Source of the DNA: CAVVGZ01 sp963841845
GTDB taxonomy: Bacteria > Chloroflexota > Anaerolineae > Anaerolineales > Anaerolineaceae
DNA length: 64,000 bases
Direction: 5' to 3'
NCBI GenBank assembly: GCA_963841845.1
Contig: CAWJEG010000013.1
Span: 674,772 to 738,771, forward strand
Shown: one piece after another, positions 9,573 through 19,984 of the stretch
Layout of the letters: each line of letters begins with the position of its first letter
Numbering within the stretch: the first letter of the stretch is position 1
Translations under genes and position numbers: made by a program
The notes under the pieces: model-generated
Seen by the model: only the letters and a program-made list of their open reading frames with translations
Told to the model about the DNA's origin: nothing
Database searches by the model: none

Positions 9573-10571
9573 TTATTCCTTCTTAAATGGAACACCCAGG
9601 GCTGCTGGAGGTGCTGCGCGCAAAGAACGGAGGATGTTGCCAATTATTACACGGGGACGGGGTGGCAGCACCGCCATCAGACGTGCAAACCATTCTGTAT
9701 TGCCAAAATTAACCAATAATAATGTCAGGATCATTAAAGGAAATGGTGCCACCTGCAACAATTGTGAAGGAATATTGGGAAGGCTCGGTTGTAATACCAG
9801 ACCCAGCCATTGGAGTAATGCAAAAAGGTAAGCCCCAAATGCTGCCCGGAGAGGATTCCACCCTCCGAATATGGTGATGGCCAGTGCAATCCATCCAATA
9901 CCATCTAAACCAGATAAAGTCCCCTTCCAACCTGCTTTTATATTTAAGGAGTACATCGGCCCGGCTAATCCGACCAGTGCAGCTCCAATAATTGTGTAAA
10001 TATAGCGTAAACGAATTACATCAGCGCCTCTAACATAGGCTGCAGCTGGCCTTTCACCTATTCCTTGAAGCATTAATCCGGGACGGGTTTTAAATATATA
10101 AAACCAGCTGAATATAATGAGGATAAAACTGGCATAAGTCATAAGGTCATGCCGGAAGAACAATTCCCCAAGAATGGGTATTTGGCTTAATAAAGGTATT
10201 GGTACTACTTTCATCGTAGGACCGGTGACACTCATCAATGGGTTCCCAAGGAAGTAGCTGAGGTCCCTGCAGGTTAATGCAAGCACAAACCCTACAGCTA
10301 CTTGGCTTTGGAAAAGCGTGATACTGCTTATAGAAATTATCAAACCAATTAAAGCACCAATGAGCATTCCAGCCAACAGACCTGCAATTGTACTGTTAAA
10401 ATAGACGGCGGCAGCAAAACCGCCCATCGCTGAAAGTAGGATTGCACCATTTAATGAGAGATTGATCACACCAGCACGTTCCGATATTGTCTCACCAATC
10501 ACCGCAAAGATTACTGGTGAGGCTGTAGCCAGTACGCCGGCAAGACCCATCAGGATGGCATCATTGATCAT
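9573..10571 (-). CDS. ABC permease, BmpA-type nucleoside importer (second)
   Basis: A 332-residue membrane protein with about nine helices, of the BPD_transp_2 family (YufQ/NupQ, RbsC relatives). It carries the cytoplasmic coupling motif region around GADVIRLRYIYTIIGAALVGLAGPMY. Together with the preceding permease it forms the channel of a purine or pyrimidine nucleoside/base importer. Its start overlaps the upstream permease by 11 bases. The operon order BmpA - ATPase - permease - permease is the classical one. Specificity for purines is inferred from neighbouring catabolic genes. Confidence 0.85.
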   Translation of the reverse strand: MINDAILMGLAGVLATASPVIFAVIGETISERAGVINLSLNGAILLSAMGGFAAAVYFNSTIAGLLAGMLIGALIGLIISISSITLFQSQVAVGFVLALTCRDLSYFLGNPLMSVTGPTMKVVPIPLLSQIPILGELFFRHDLMTYASFILIIFSWFYIFKTRPGLMLQGIGERPAAAYVRGADVIRLRYIYTIIGAALVGLAGPMYSLNIKAGWKGTLSGLDGIGWIALAITIFGGWNPLRAAFGAYLFALLQWLGLVLQPSLPNIPSQLLQVAPFPLMILTLLLVNFGNTEWFARLMAVLPPRPRVIIGNILRSLRAAPPAALGVPFKKE

Positions 10572-11625
10572 GTTGTTTTCTCTCGATTTTTTCCATTATC
10601 CGCAGGCGAATACCTTCCATTATGATTACAAATAAAACCAGGAATCCCTGCAATACACCTGCCAGGGACGAATCAATCTTTAATACAATAGGAAGCTGTA
10701 TGCTACCAAGATTCAATGCAGCAAAAAAAATGGCCACGGGGATGATATAAAAAGCGCGGTAATTGATCAGCATGGCAATGAGCAGTGCTGAAAATCCATA
10801 CCCGCCCGAAATTGAGGGTACGAGACGGTGGTGAAAGCCGACAACCTGTAAAGATCCTGCCAGTCCTGCCAACAAACCACACAGGAGAAATGCAAGAATC
10901 ATATGCTGCCAGGCAGGGATACCTACCTGATATGAAGCCCTCAAGTTTTTTCCGATTGCTTTCAGCCTTAATCCAATAGTTGTGTCTTTCAATAAGTAAT
11001 ACACCGCCAGAAAGGCAGAAAATGCCAGAACCAGCCCCCAGATACTTAACCGATACCCGGGGATTGTCCCAAGCCACAACTCTTCTGGGAAAGGAACAGT
11101 CCCGCTCATTGAGCCAATTCCAGGACGTTTCCATGGTCCGAAAATAAGCCATAAGGTCAGGGCCATTGCAACAAAATTTAAACCAAGGCCGCCAAATATT
11201 TCATTAACACCGCCAAAAACCCTTAACAGGCCAACAAGTAATGCCCAAATACAACCGCCTACCATTCCAGCCAATACCGATAGCAGAATAACCATAGCGG
11301 GTGGTCCCTGTGTATCCTGCAGAAGCCGCATTATCCATGTTGTAAATATTGCTCCCAGGGTAATCTGGCCTTCAATGCCAATATTCCAAAGGCCAGCCAT
11401 AAATGTAATCAATAATCCGCTCGTGATAATGGTAAGAGGGATCGTTATCACGAACACGTCTGCTATCTTTTTGACAGACCCAAACGAACCGAGTGCAATA
11501 TGGCGGAAGGTTTCCAGCGGAGAGGAACCGGAGAGAATTAAAATCATGATCGTAAAAAGAAATGCAAGGAAGATTCCAACCACCTGGAAACCGACATTTA
11601 GCCAGAAAGGTTTTTTATTATTCAC
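10561..11625 (-). CDS. ABC permease, BmpA-type nucleoside importer (first)
   Basis: A 354-residue membrane protein of the YufP/NupP type. N-terminal helix, then GSFGSVKKIADVFVITIPLTIITSGLLITF, and a GLRLKAIGKNLRASYQVG coupling loop that contacts the ATPase. It overlaps the ATPase gene by 4 bases upstream and the second permease by 11 bases downstream, which indicates translational coupling. It acts in the cytoplasmic membrane with the ATPase and the BmpA-like lipoprotein. Confidence 0.85.
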   Translation of the reverse strand: MNNKKPFWLNVGFQVVGIFLAFLFTIMILILSGSSPLETFRHIALGSFGSVKKIADVFVITIPLTIITSGLLITFMAGLWNIGIEGQITLGAIFTTWIMRLLQDTQGPPAMVILLSVLAGMVGGCIWALLVGLLRVFGGVNEIFGGLGLNFVAMALTLWLIFGPWKRPGIGSMSGTVPFPEELWLGTIPGYRLSIWGLVLAFSAFLAVYYLLKDTTIGLRLKAIGKNLRASYQVGIPAWQHMILAFLLCGLLAGLAGSLQVVGFHHRLVPSISGGYGFSALLIAMLINYRAFYIIPVAIFFAALNLGSIQLPIVLKIDSSLAGVLQGFLVLFVIIMEGIRLRIMEKIERKQHDQ

Positions 11626-13130
11626 TCTGGTGCCTGCCGTTGGTGAATTTCTTGCCAGCCTTTCCCACCGATTAATTGGCCTAAATGGTCAAGTGTGATA
11701 TCACCTTTTTTTAATGGTATGGAGACCTGACCATTGTAAAACACCAGAATTCGATCGCTGTATTGAAGGATTTCCTCCAGGTCTGGCGAGAAAAAGAGGA
11801 TTGCTGTCCCCCCTTTGCAGCGATCTTTCAATTTTAACCACACATCCATACTGGATTCAATATCCAATCCCCTGGTGGGATGCTCTAAAAATAAAATCCA
11901 TAAAGGAGTTTGTAATAATGCCAGCATTAATCTTTGCTGGTTACCTCCAGAAAGGGACTCCACCACATTTTGAGTCGATCCTTTTATCCCATAATTTCTT
12001 ATGCCTTCTCGGGCGAATTCGTCGGCAATTTTCCGGTCAATGAAAAAACCCTGTCTTTTATCAACCAAAACAAAGTGGTCACCCACAGTTAATCCCTGGA
12101 CAAGCCCTTCCTCCAACCGCGATGCCGGAAGGAATTTAATTCCCTCCTTCATAAAAACATGATATTGTTCACCAATCATGTTGCGATTATTAATCCATAT
12201 CTTTCCGCTGGTTGGACGAATTAATCCGGCACAAGCTCTCAAGAAAATATCCTGGCCGCTTCCTTCCATACCAGCCAAACCAATTACCTCCCCTTTACAA
12301 AGCTCCAAGTCCACAGGTCCAATCGTGAGGCGGGGATCGGATATTTCCATCTTTTCCAGTGTCATAACCGGGGTGTCACTCGCACATTCTACCCCCAGCC
12401 ACTCCATGAGACTCTTGCCGAACATCATTTTGACCAGATTCTCGGTTAAATAGGGTGGTTTAATTTCCCCGATAAGTTCCCCTTTGCGCAGGACAGCAAT
12501 TTGACTGCATAGGCTTTCGACATCTTCCAATTTATGGGAAACCAAAATAATCGTTTTGCCTTGCTGAGCAAGTAATCTGAGGGTGGAAAATAGAAGCTGT
12601 TTTTGTTGTGAGCTGATCCCGGTCGTTGGTTCATCTAAAATCAACAACTGTGCTCCAAGATGTAATAAACGTAATATCTCTAACTGTTGTCTCTCGCCTA
12701 CTGTCAGGGTATCAACATAGGAGTGAGGTTTTAATGCAAAACCAAATTGTTGTTGTAACTGGTCAAATTTCTTCTCCACTTTATTATTGGAAAAAAGGAT
12801 AGAACCGGATTGTCCGATAATAAAATTTTCCAATACCTGCATGGGTGGAAAATCAAGCGGATCCTGATGAAGCATACCAACACCATATTGAATGGTATCT
12901 GCAGGATTTTGAATTTTTACACTTTTTCCATCCAGAATAATCTCCCCTGAATCTGGTTGGATAAATCCCGATAGGATTTTCATCAAAGTGCTTTTTCCAG
13001 CACCGTTTTCGCCCAATAAACCTTGGATGCTGCCTGCCGGGATAGATAAATTGATATTTAAATTAGCCTGAACTTTTCCAAAGCTTTTATTGATGTTCTT
13101 CAGAACTACGTCCATAGATTTCCCAACCAA
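11622..13130 (-). CDS. ABC ATPase with two nucleotide-binding domains, NupO/YufO type
   Basis: A 502-residue tandem ATPase. The first half has Walker A GLLGENGAGKSTLMK, signature LTVGERQQ and Walker B LLILDEPT. The second half has a degenerate P-loop (GLAGMEGSGQD) but a good signature LSGGNQQR and Walker B (ILFLEHPTRGLD). One strong and one weak site is normal for sugar/nucleoside importers of this class. The start may be the internal ATG at 13115 (MDVVLKN). The 51-base gap to the bmpA-like gene contains a strong hairpin that would lower ATPase expression relative to the binding protein. Confidence 0.9.
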   Translation of the reverse strand: MVGKSMDVVLKNINKSFGKVQANLNINLSIPAGSIQGLLGENGAGKSTLMKILSGFIQPDSGEIILDGKSVKIQNPADTIQYGVGMLHQDPLDFPPMQVLENFIIGQSGSILFSNNKVEKKFDQLQQQFGFALKPHSYVDTLTVGERQQLEILRLLHLGAQLLILDEPTTGISSQQKQLLFSTLRLLAQQGKTIILVSHKLEDVESLCSQIAVLRKGELIGEIKPPYLTENLVKMMFGKSLMEWLGVECASDTPVMTLEKMEISDPRLTIGPVDLELCKGEVIGLAGMEGSGQDIFLRACAGLIRPTSGKIWINNRNMIGEQYHVFMKEGIKFLPASRLEEGLVQGLTVGDHFVLVDKRQGFFIDRKIADEFAREGIRNYGIKGSTQNVVESLSGGNQQRLMLALLQTPLWILFLEHPTRGLDIESSMDVWLKLKDRCKGGTAILFFSPDLEEILQYSDRILVFYNGQVSIPLKKGDITLDHLGQLIGGKGWQEIHQRQAPE

Positions 13131-13131
13131 T

Positions 13132-13162
13132 TAAGGGGAAGGTTTTTATCACCTTCCCCTTA
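13132..13162 (-). terminator. Hairpin between bmpA-like and ATPase genes
   Basis: A perfect 12 bp stem (TAAGGGGAAGGT paired with ACCTTCCCCTTA) with a 7-base loop directly after the binding-protein gene. Such hairpins commonly act as attenuators or 3'-end stabilisers so that the binding protein is made in excess over the transporter. There is only a weak T run after it, so partial rather than full termination is likely. Confidence 0.65.
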
Positions 13163-13180
13163 ATAGAAACTCGTTGTCAA

Positions 13181-14515
13181 TTACTCAGAAGCGCTTTGAC
13201 CTTCCATCCCCTCTAATAACTGGGGTAGATACCAAACCTGGAAATCTGTGGCTGTGGTTCCAGCCGGTATATATTCCGATCCATCCTGAAGGTTGATTGG
13301 ACCATTCCAGAGGTTTAAACCACCAGCAAGCTCATTGATGAAATCATCCAATTTCGCCGAGGCATCTGCAGATAGGCCATCACCCTTTTTGAAACCAACA
13401 GCACTGGTATCCGGATTATTCAGGTCACCCCAATCGGGCGAATTCCATTCCCAGGTGGATTTAAAGGCTGCCATCCTGGGCTGCTGTCAGCCATTTTACA
13501 TAGGAAGGACCCCAGTTAAAGAAGGGTACGCCAAGACAAACCGCAGGCGCTTCGGCGCAGCCATCAATATAATCATAGGAAACCGCCCAGACTGGTTTAC
13601 CTTCGCCGGTAGATTTATTTGCCTGGACAAGTGCCTCCGTCGTATCAATCCCGGAAACCACAACATCATACCCGCTGTTGTAAAAACTCATCTGCAACCT
13701 GGGTAGGATCAGATGTAACTCCAGGGATGTTGAACCAGAATCCAATCCAGGTTACTTTAAACTTCAGATCAGCCGGGTCTTTCCCAAGATACTCCGACCA
13801 GCAGTATTTTGCACCAAGATATACCGAGGCTGCCAGGCGGCGGGTTTCCTCATTTATTAGAGGTCCGAGGTACCCGATTTGACCGGTCTGGGTAGTCAGG
13901 GCGGCTGCGCAGCCAGCCATCATCTTTGCCATATTCCATGCGACCCATAAAATTGATCAGATTGGGAAGTTCGACAAAATTTTTGCCATCCTTCCAGGAT
14001 GTGTCACCAGAGGCATGGATCACAAAAATCTCTGGATTGGCTTTGGCAAATTCAACCGCGCTGTCCTTCATATCATCTGAGTTGAAGATCACAAGTTGGG
14101 CGCCTTTATCCACAAGATCTTCGGCCAGTTGTGCCGGGGTTACTCCAGGGCGGTCTGCAACATTTACTTTGTCAACATACAACATTTCAGTATTGGGTAG
14201 TTTTTCCTGGGCATATAGACCGGCATCGTAATGAGCCTGGCTCCAACCGCGGTCATTATAAATACCCACCATGAGCAGCCCAAAGGTGTATTTCTCGGCT
14301 ACCTCTGCGGGAGGCGCGGTAACTTCTGTTGCAGCAGGCGCCTCGGTAGCGGCGGGCGCGGAGACTTCTGTTGCAGCAGGCGGCTCGGTTGGGACTGCTG
14401 CTTCTGCCTCCGGTGGTGTTGCGATGGGTTGGGACACAGCCGGTGCGCATGCTGAAAGTACGAACACAGCAGTAACGGCAATAACAAACAGGGTGTAATA
14501 AGTTTTTTTATACAT
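13181..14515 (-). CDS. BmpA/Med-type substrate-binding lipoprotein (frameshifted)
   Basis: Four overlapping frames assemble into one protein of about 440 residues. It begins with a lipoprotein signal (FVLSACAP, lipobox cysteine near residue 23), then an Ala/Pro/Thr/Glu-rich linker of about 50 residues built from repeats such as PAATE. The BmpA domain follows (FGLLMVGIYNDRGWSQAHYDAG, AQLVIFNSDDMKDSAVEFA, GQIGYLGPL). It would capture nucleosides outside the membrane and pass them to the permeases. Breaks near 13890, 13690 and 13470 are single-base and leave the domain order intact, so sequencing error is more likely than a pseudogene. The start has a good ribosome site (AGAGGAG). Confidence 0.85.
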
Positions 14516-14850
14516 GGTATTCTCCTCTTTAATTCAAATTATGGTCACATAAAAATACTTGATTTTGTGATTATCCAGTTTATACCTCCTTACAGGATCA
14601 CCTAGGTTAAATTGAAAATTTTTTGATTAACGAATAATGGAAAAACCGGCGCCTTTAAATTATTGTATCCACTTTCTAATAAAATATTTTAATAACTTAC
14701 CTTAAAATTAACTGTTTTTTCGATCTACGGAAATTTTGTACTCAGAGATATGTCACTATTCATTGTCGAATTTGGTTAGCAGTCTGTCCGGAATATTGTT
14801 GTTGTTGCCTTCTGGACATTTTTATAATCACATAAATTTCATAAGAAAAA
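14516..14850. other. Upstream region of bmpA-like gene
   Basis: About 335 bases, AT-rich, without a coding frame. It must hold the promoter for the transporter operon, which reads leftward. I looked for a purine-type or other riboswitch and could not recognise one with confidence. Apart from the ribosome site next to the start and the terminator at its far end I see nothing definite. Confidence 0.4.
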
Positions 14851-14879
14851 TGCCCCGATGCAATGGATGAATCGGGGCA
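14851..14879 (-). terminator. Terminator after carbamate kinase gene
   Basis: A 9 bp GC-rich stem (TGCCCCGAT / ATCGGGGCA) with an 11-base loop. In the minus direction it is followed by a T-rich run (TTTTTCTTATG). It closes the FolD-to-carbamate-kinase series of genes and separates it from the transporter operon. Confidence 0.85.
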
Positions 14880-14899
14880 TTAATTCTTTCAACAGCTAA

Positions 14900-15854
14900 T
14901 TAATCCTGGACAATATGGGTTCCAGTTTCGCCTCTAAGGGCACGGCCAATGTTTTCCGGATTGGTCACAATGGCTTCCTTACCACCCGCCTCCAGGAACC
15001 AGATAATGGCTTGGATTTTCGGAGCCATTGAACCTTTTGCAAAATGCGTCCCTTCCGCAAGATATTTTTTGGCTTCGGAAAGGGTCATTCGATCCAACCA
15101 CTTTTCGTTTGGTTTACCAAAGTTGATGGCAATTTTTTCGACCGCAGTGGAGATCACGAACATATCGGCATGCACCTTGCGTGCCAGCAGGCTGGAAGCA
15201 TAGTCTTTATCAATGACTGCTGCCGTTCCTTCGAGGTCTCCATCGTCATTACGAATAACGGGAATCCCGCCACCGCCAACAGTAATCACAATATGACCTG
15301 CTTCAATAAGTTTTTCAACAGATTCAAGTTCGATAATTTCTATTGGTAGTCGGAGAAGCAATAACCCGGCGCCATCCCGTCCCGGCATCTTCAACTACCG
15401 ACCATCCTTCTGTCTCGGCGCGATGCTTGGCAGATTGCTCATCCATGAAACCCCCGATAGGCTTTGTGGGATGCTGGAATGCCGAATCATCTTTATCTAC
15501 AAGTACCTGTGTGATGACTGTTGCAACGGATTTTTCAATATTTCTTCTTCTTAACTCATTTTGCAACGTCTGGGTCAGGGCATACCCAATGGCGCCCTGG
15601 GTATCTGCCCCGCACCAATCCAGTGGAATTTCCGGCATTCCTTCCACTTTTGCAGCAATTTCTGACCGCCTCAACAGAAATCCTACCTGTGGGCCATTGC
15701 CATGGCCAATTGCGACATTCCAACCCTGTTCGATCATGTCCGCAATGTGCATGGTCGTTTCTTTTGCTGCATTGTATTGGTCAGGGATAGCTGTCCGGTT
15801 ATCCTTGATCAATGAGTTACCGCCGATTGCTACTACCGCTACTCCTTTTGTCAT
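14900..15854 (-). CDS. arcC: Carbamate kinase (frameshifted)
   Basis: Two frames overlapping at about 15330-15390 form one protein near the usual 310-315 residues. The N-terminal half has VVAIGGNSLI, GHGNGPQVGF and TQGAIGYAL; the C-terminal half has TVGGGGIPVI, AVIDKDYASSLLA and IGRALRGETGTHI, all typical of carbamate kinase. The enzyme converts carbamoyl phosphate and ADP to ATP, CO2 and ammonia. It directly follows the YgeW-like carbamoyltransferase, as yqeA does in the E. coli ygeW-ssnA locus, and would be the energy-yielding last step. The break is single-base. Confidence 0.9.
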
Positions 15855-15884
15855 CTTTCATGCTCCTTAAATAATATTTTTTAG

Positions 15885-16866
15885 TTAATTCATAGATAAA
15901 GCCATTACAGCCTTTTGAACGTGTAATCGATTTTCCGCTTCATCGTACACCACGGATTGGTGTCCGTCTATCACTTCGTCGGTCACCTCAATATTACGGT
16001 CTGCCGGTAATGGGTGCATATAAATTGCATCTTCCCTGGCAAGGGACATTTTTCGTGAATCGGTAATCCAGTCGGAATATTTTTTGATAATCTCCGCACC
16101 CTCCTTTTCATCCTGTGTATGAACCATGGCACCCCATGATTTTGCATAGATAATATCTGCATCCTTAAATGCTTCAGTCATATCATCAACAACCTCAAAT
16201 CCAACCTTGAATTTCCGCGCTTGCTCACGCGCCTGATCCATAATTTCCGGCATGAGGCGAAATTCGGGGGGGTGTGCCAAAACAATATCCATTCCAAATC
16301 GCGGCATTTGCAGGATCAGGCTTTGTGGTACTGACATGGGTTTTTGATAGGATGCCGCATATGCCCAGGATACCACCATTTTTTTACGTTTTAAATTACT
16401 TCCTTTTTTCTCGACGATCGTCAATAAATCTGCCAGAATCTGGAATGGATGGTAAATTTCACACTGCATATTAAATACTGGGGACCGAGAATTTTTCGCC
16501 ACCTCATTTATGTACCGGTTTCCTGATCCCCAATCGATATTTCGGATGGCTATTCCATCAAAATACCTGTCCAAATATCTCGCCGATCTCCTTTGCGGTA
16601 TCACCATGAGATATTTGTGTTGTCCGGGATTCAATAAATGCCGCATGACCACCCAATTGAGCCATCCCCGCTTCGAATGATCCACGGGTGCGGGTGCTGC
16701 TGAAGAAAAAAAGCATCGCCAGCGTTTTATCCCGAAGATATGCATGAGGTTCATTTAATGCCCTTTTACGTTTTATATCTGCTGCAACCTCAAGGATTGT
16801 CTCAACTTCTTCTTTACTGAAATCCAAATCTCCAATTAAGTCTCTACCTCGAAGAAATGTTTGCAT
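15885..16866 (-). CDS. ygeW: YgeW-type carbamoyltransferase (frameshifted)
   Basis: Two frames give a protein of about 325 residues; the shift is in a T run near 16570 (GGTATTTTGATGG). The carbamoyl phosphate loop reads SSTRTRGSFE. IRNIDWGSGNRYINEV, NMQCEIYHPFQILADL, VVSWAYAASYQKPMSVPQ and LPADR follow. The WAYxxSYxKPxSVPQ and RFGMDxxLAHP segments match what I recall of E. coli YgeW, rather than ornithine or aspartate transcarbamoylase. YgeW belongs to the urate-linked anaerobic cluster; its acceptor substrate is not settled. The neighbouring carbamate kinase suggests it runs in the phosphorolytic direction. Confidence 0.85.
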
Positions 16867-16917
16867 AATTTTCCCTTTACCAATCCCGAATGAAATTTAT
16901 GTGAATCGATATCCTGC

Positions 16918-18936
16918 TCAATCACTACAACCCAGCTGGTCAATAAATATGGATACTTTTTCTAAATCTTGCTCAGATAAATCCTGCTCGCCGGTCAGTG
17001 AACTCCACAATTCACAAAATGCATTTGAATAATCACTATTTTCAAGTCGTATTCCGGATAACTCTATAGCTGTATCCAGGTCTCCCAACTGAACAAACGC
17101 CTCGATAAATGGGAACAACTCGGTCGGATCTGCCGGTGTCAATTCATTATCGACAGCCAAATTCCATAACTCTGCAATTTTAACCCAATTTTGTTGCTGT
17201 CTTGCTAAATCCGCTCTCTGAAAATAATAGCACCAATCCTGTTCAGGTTCCGCACCCAGTGCATCTGGTGGTTCTGCTTGGGTGGAAGAAGCCAGGTTCA
17301 CCTGGTCTAAATTGGTGATATTCAATGCATTGATAATGTTTTCAGGTAGTCCGGGGATTGAAGCATCCTCAGAACCCAGAACACGTAAACAGGAAGGAGG
17401 AGAATAATAAACAACCAGCGAATTTGAAGTATTTCCAGAAAACCGGATCCCCCTGTAAGGATGTGAAATTTTAACCCCGTTTTCAAGCAGAGGCATCCCC
17501 TCATCCAGCCTTCCCGTTAATTCAAATAGTTTAAAAGGTATCTCTGTAGATTTTAGGCCTGGTGCATATGTCCAATTCAGCAATGGGGTTAACCCGTTAT
17601 CAGAGAATCTATAAAGTGGAATCTTGTCTGATAGCACAATTGTACCATGTCTCAGGTCTGGCACTCTCCAGGTAAGCTGCCAGAAAAATGACCGGAGAGC
17701 CTGGGCTTCTCCAATATAAAACATAGCATTCCTGAAATGAAATCCAATTGAAAATGCAAAGATCAGTGCCAGAAGGACCCTTTGAAATCGGATTTGAAGC
17801 AAACCAAATACTCCGGCGGTCAGAATCAAACTGGAGCCTAGCATAAAAGGAAGTATGGAGCGGTCCCAGGGGAAAGAGAGACTTAAAGGTAAACCCACGA
17901 TCCATATCGGTATCCCTCCGATAACCAGGCTGACACCGCCAATCAATAATGCTTCTGAAATCCAGGATTTGAAGGATCCACCATCATCCGGACCTGGAAT
18001 GGATGGCGATTTATATCTGAATTTTGCATACCAAAACGATATTACCAAAGCGCAAGCAACAAGGATTAGAAATACCAGGGGTCTTTCTGAATCCTTTGGC
18101 ACCTGAAATACCTGTCGCCAGGCTCCATAAACTGCCAGGCGCAGGTGGTCCAAAATAGTGAGAAATAGTGACTTGAGTGTTTCAGCAGGAGTCTGAACCA
18201 GTTCATTCAGCAGGACCGGTTGATAATGTTTAAAACTAAAAATGAAGATACGCCAGAAAAGAAATGCCCCCATTAGCAGAAGATAAGGAAGCCAGACTAA
18301 AATTACACGCAGAACTTTTTCCCTTGTTGTATAAAAGCGTTTTCCCAGAGCCATCCAAATGAAAATTGGGCGGAGCAATTCCAATCCGAAAAAATATTCA
18401 ATGGAAAACATACCAGATGCCGCCAATAAGGAAAGAGCTGTGAAAAGCCAGTATTTTTGCTTTATTCGGACGGAATAAATCATCCCCCAAAGGGAGAGTA
18501 AAAATAGATCCAGCACTGTGAAATGGAGGATGAATTGGATTGGTATCGGCTGTTGTAAAAACCCGGGAAAAACCAAAAACAAAAGGGAGGTCCAAAATAC
18601 CTTCTCTCTATGTCGTGGCCAGATTTCCAATAAGACCCGGAAGAGAATAACACCGCTAAGCCAGCGTAAAACCAATAACAGGAGATGGTACAGCCAGTAT
18701 GTTTCTCTAAACAGGAAGGTGGTAATGATATAAATCCAGGCCGAAAAGGGTCGGTCCGGGGCTACAAAATCAATAAAAAAACCAGGGCCTTGCAGGTGGT
18801 AAGCATACAAATAAATCCAATCATCTCCATATAGGCTAAACCAGGGAATGAAGATGCCATAAGCTATCAGGGAAGCTACCAGGAAGGCAAATGCTTCCGA
18901 TTGAAGTAAGGATTTAATCAGAGGAATTTTTCGCAT
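16918..18936 (-). CDS. GT-C-like multi-spanning membrane protein with C-terminal soluble domain
   Basis: A 672-residue protein. Residues 1 to about 430 contain roughly ten membrane segments. Near the N-terminus LYGDDWIYLYAYH supplies a DD motif in the first outer loop, as in GT-C glycosyltransferases that use polyprenyl-phosphate sugars. Residues 430-590 are likely outside and 590-672 look like short helical repeats (TPR-like, around QQNWVKIAELWNLAV and QLGDLDTAIELS). The function is not known. It lies between the two carbamoyltransferase genes, which looks like a positional rather than functional link. Confidence 0.6.
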   Translation of the reverse strand: MRKIPLIKSLLQSEAFAFLVASLIAYGIFIPWFSLYGDDWIYLYAYHLQGPGFFIDFVAPDRPFSAWIYIITTFLFRETYWLYHLLLLVLRWLSGVILFRVLLEIWPRHREKVFWTSLLFLVFPGFLQQPIPIQFILHFTVLDLFLLSLWGMIYSVRIKQKYWLFTALSLLAASGMFSIEYFFGLELLRPIFIWMALGKRFYTTREKVLRVILVWLPYLLLMGAFLFWRIFIFSFKHYQPVLLNELVQTPAETLKSLFLTILDHLRLAVYGAWRQVFQVPKDSERPLVFLILVACALVISFWYAKFRYKSPSIPGPDDGGSFKSWISEALLIGGVSLVIGGIPIWIVGLPLSLSFPWDRSILPFMLGSSLILTAGVFGLLQIRFQRVLLALIFAFSIGFHFRNAMFYIGEAQALRSFFWQLTWRVPDLRHGTIVLSDKIPLYRFSDNGLTPLLNWTYAPGLKSTEIPFKLFELTGRLDEGMPLLENGVKISHPYRGIRFSGNTSNSLVVYYSPPSCLRVLGSEDASIPGLPENIINALNITNLDQVNLASSTQAEPPDALGAEPEQDWCYYFQRADLARQQQNWVKIAELWNLAVDNELTPADPTELFPFIEAFVQLGDLDTAIELSGIRLENSDYSNAFCELWSSLTGEQDLSEQDLEKVSIFIDQLGCSD

Positions 18937-19000
18937 GGAATGGATTTTTACGTCCGGATTAGCAGGCCCCCTCCTGCCAATCCGTGTTTATTTATCTGGT

Positions 19001-19954
19001 TTATTCCGTCGCCCCAAGGATTAATGCCAGTAATGCCATGCGTACCACAACGCCATTAAAAGCTTCCTGCCAATAGCGGGAGTGGCGGGTAATATCCACA
19101 TCCTGAGGTAGCTCATCCATCCTGGGTAAGGAATGGAGGATGATTGAGTCTGTCTTCGCTTTTTCTCTTAGAAGCTGGCGGGTGACTTTATAGTTTGATG
19201 CAGTCAAATCATATTTTTCGCGGCTTTCATCCCTTGATTTTGTATAATCCGGTTGAACCACCGGTTCCATATAAATTACATCAGCTTCGTTTATCACATC
19301 GGAAACATGCTCTGCTTCCTTGTATTGAAGATTGTAATCATTCAATTCTTGCTTGAATTCCTCGGTGAGAGACATCTCTGGAGGGGAAATATAAATCACT
19401 TTGCAGTCAAACTGAGTAAGGGCATACGAAATGGAATGCATTGTCCGCATGCGCATGTCTCCGATGCACAAGAATGTCAATCCATCAATTTGACCTTTCT
19501 CCTGTAGAACTGTGTATAAATCGGTTAATACCTGGGTTGGATGTTCTCCCCAGCCATCACCGGCATTAATCACCGGAACTGTTGACCATTTAGCAGCTTC
19601 AGCAGGTGCCCCCTGTTTAAAATGGCGCATTACAATTGCATCACCATAATACTCCAGCATGTGAACGGTATCCTTGATGGATTCCTGGTAAAAATCCCCG
19701 GCTCGAGTCATTTTTGCATCCGAGAAACCAAGAACATGGCCGCCCAGGCGGTGCATGGCTGCCTCGTGGGCTAACCTGGTACGGGTGCTGGGTTGGTAAA
19801 ATGCTGTTACAAGGGTTTTTTCTTTTAATAGGTCAGAATTTCGACGATTTTTAGCGATGGGCTCCAAGTCCTTGGCGACCTCAAAAACCCTGAAAAACTC
19901 CGCCCGTTCAAAATCCTTGAGTGATAATATGTCCCTACCTGAAAAACTACGCAT
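19001..19954 (-). CDS. pyrB: Aspartate carbamoyltransferase catalytic chain (PyrB-like)
   Basis: An intact 317-residue protein with PSTRTRLAHEAAMHRLGG (carbamoyl phosphate site), AIVMRH, INAGDGWGEHPTQVLTDLYT (HPTQ), and HSLPRMDELPQDVD in place of the usual HPLPR. These identify the PyrB branch over OTCase. The normal role is carbamoyl-aspartate formation for pyrimidine synthesis, but no other pyr gene is here. The company of YgeW, carbamate kinase and an amidohydrolase makes a catabolic carbamoyltransferase acting on a purine breakdown product a real alternative. Confidence 0.8.
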   Translation of the reverse strand: MRSFSGRDILSLKDFERAEFFRVFEVAKDLEPIAKNRRNSDLLKEKTLVTAFYQPSTRTRLAHEAAMHRLGGHVLGFSDAKMTRAGDFYQESIKDTVHMLEYYGDAIVMRHFKQGAPAEAAKWSTVPVINAGDGWGEHPTQVLTDLYTVLQEKGQIDGLTFLCIGDMRMRTMHSISYALTQFDCKVIYISPPEMSLTEEFKQELNDYNLQYKEAEHVSDVINEADVIYMEPVVQPDYTKSRDESREKYDLTASNYKVTRQLLREKAKTDSIILHSLPRMDELPQDVDITRHSRYWQEAFNGVVVRMALLALILGATE

Positions 19955-19984
19955 AGAATCCTCTCCTTGAAATAGAATTATATT

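Noticed and set aside
14516..14850. Possible purine riboswitch upstream of the nucleoside importer
   Set aside because: I searched by eye for the conserved purine-riboswitch loops and stems and could not build a convincing three-way junction.
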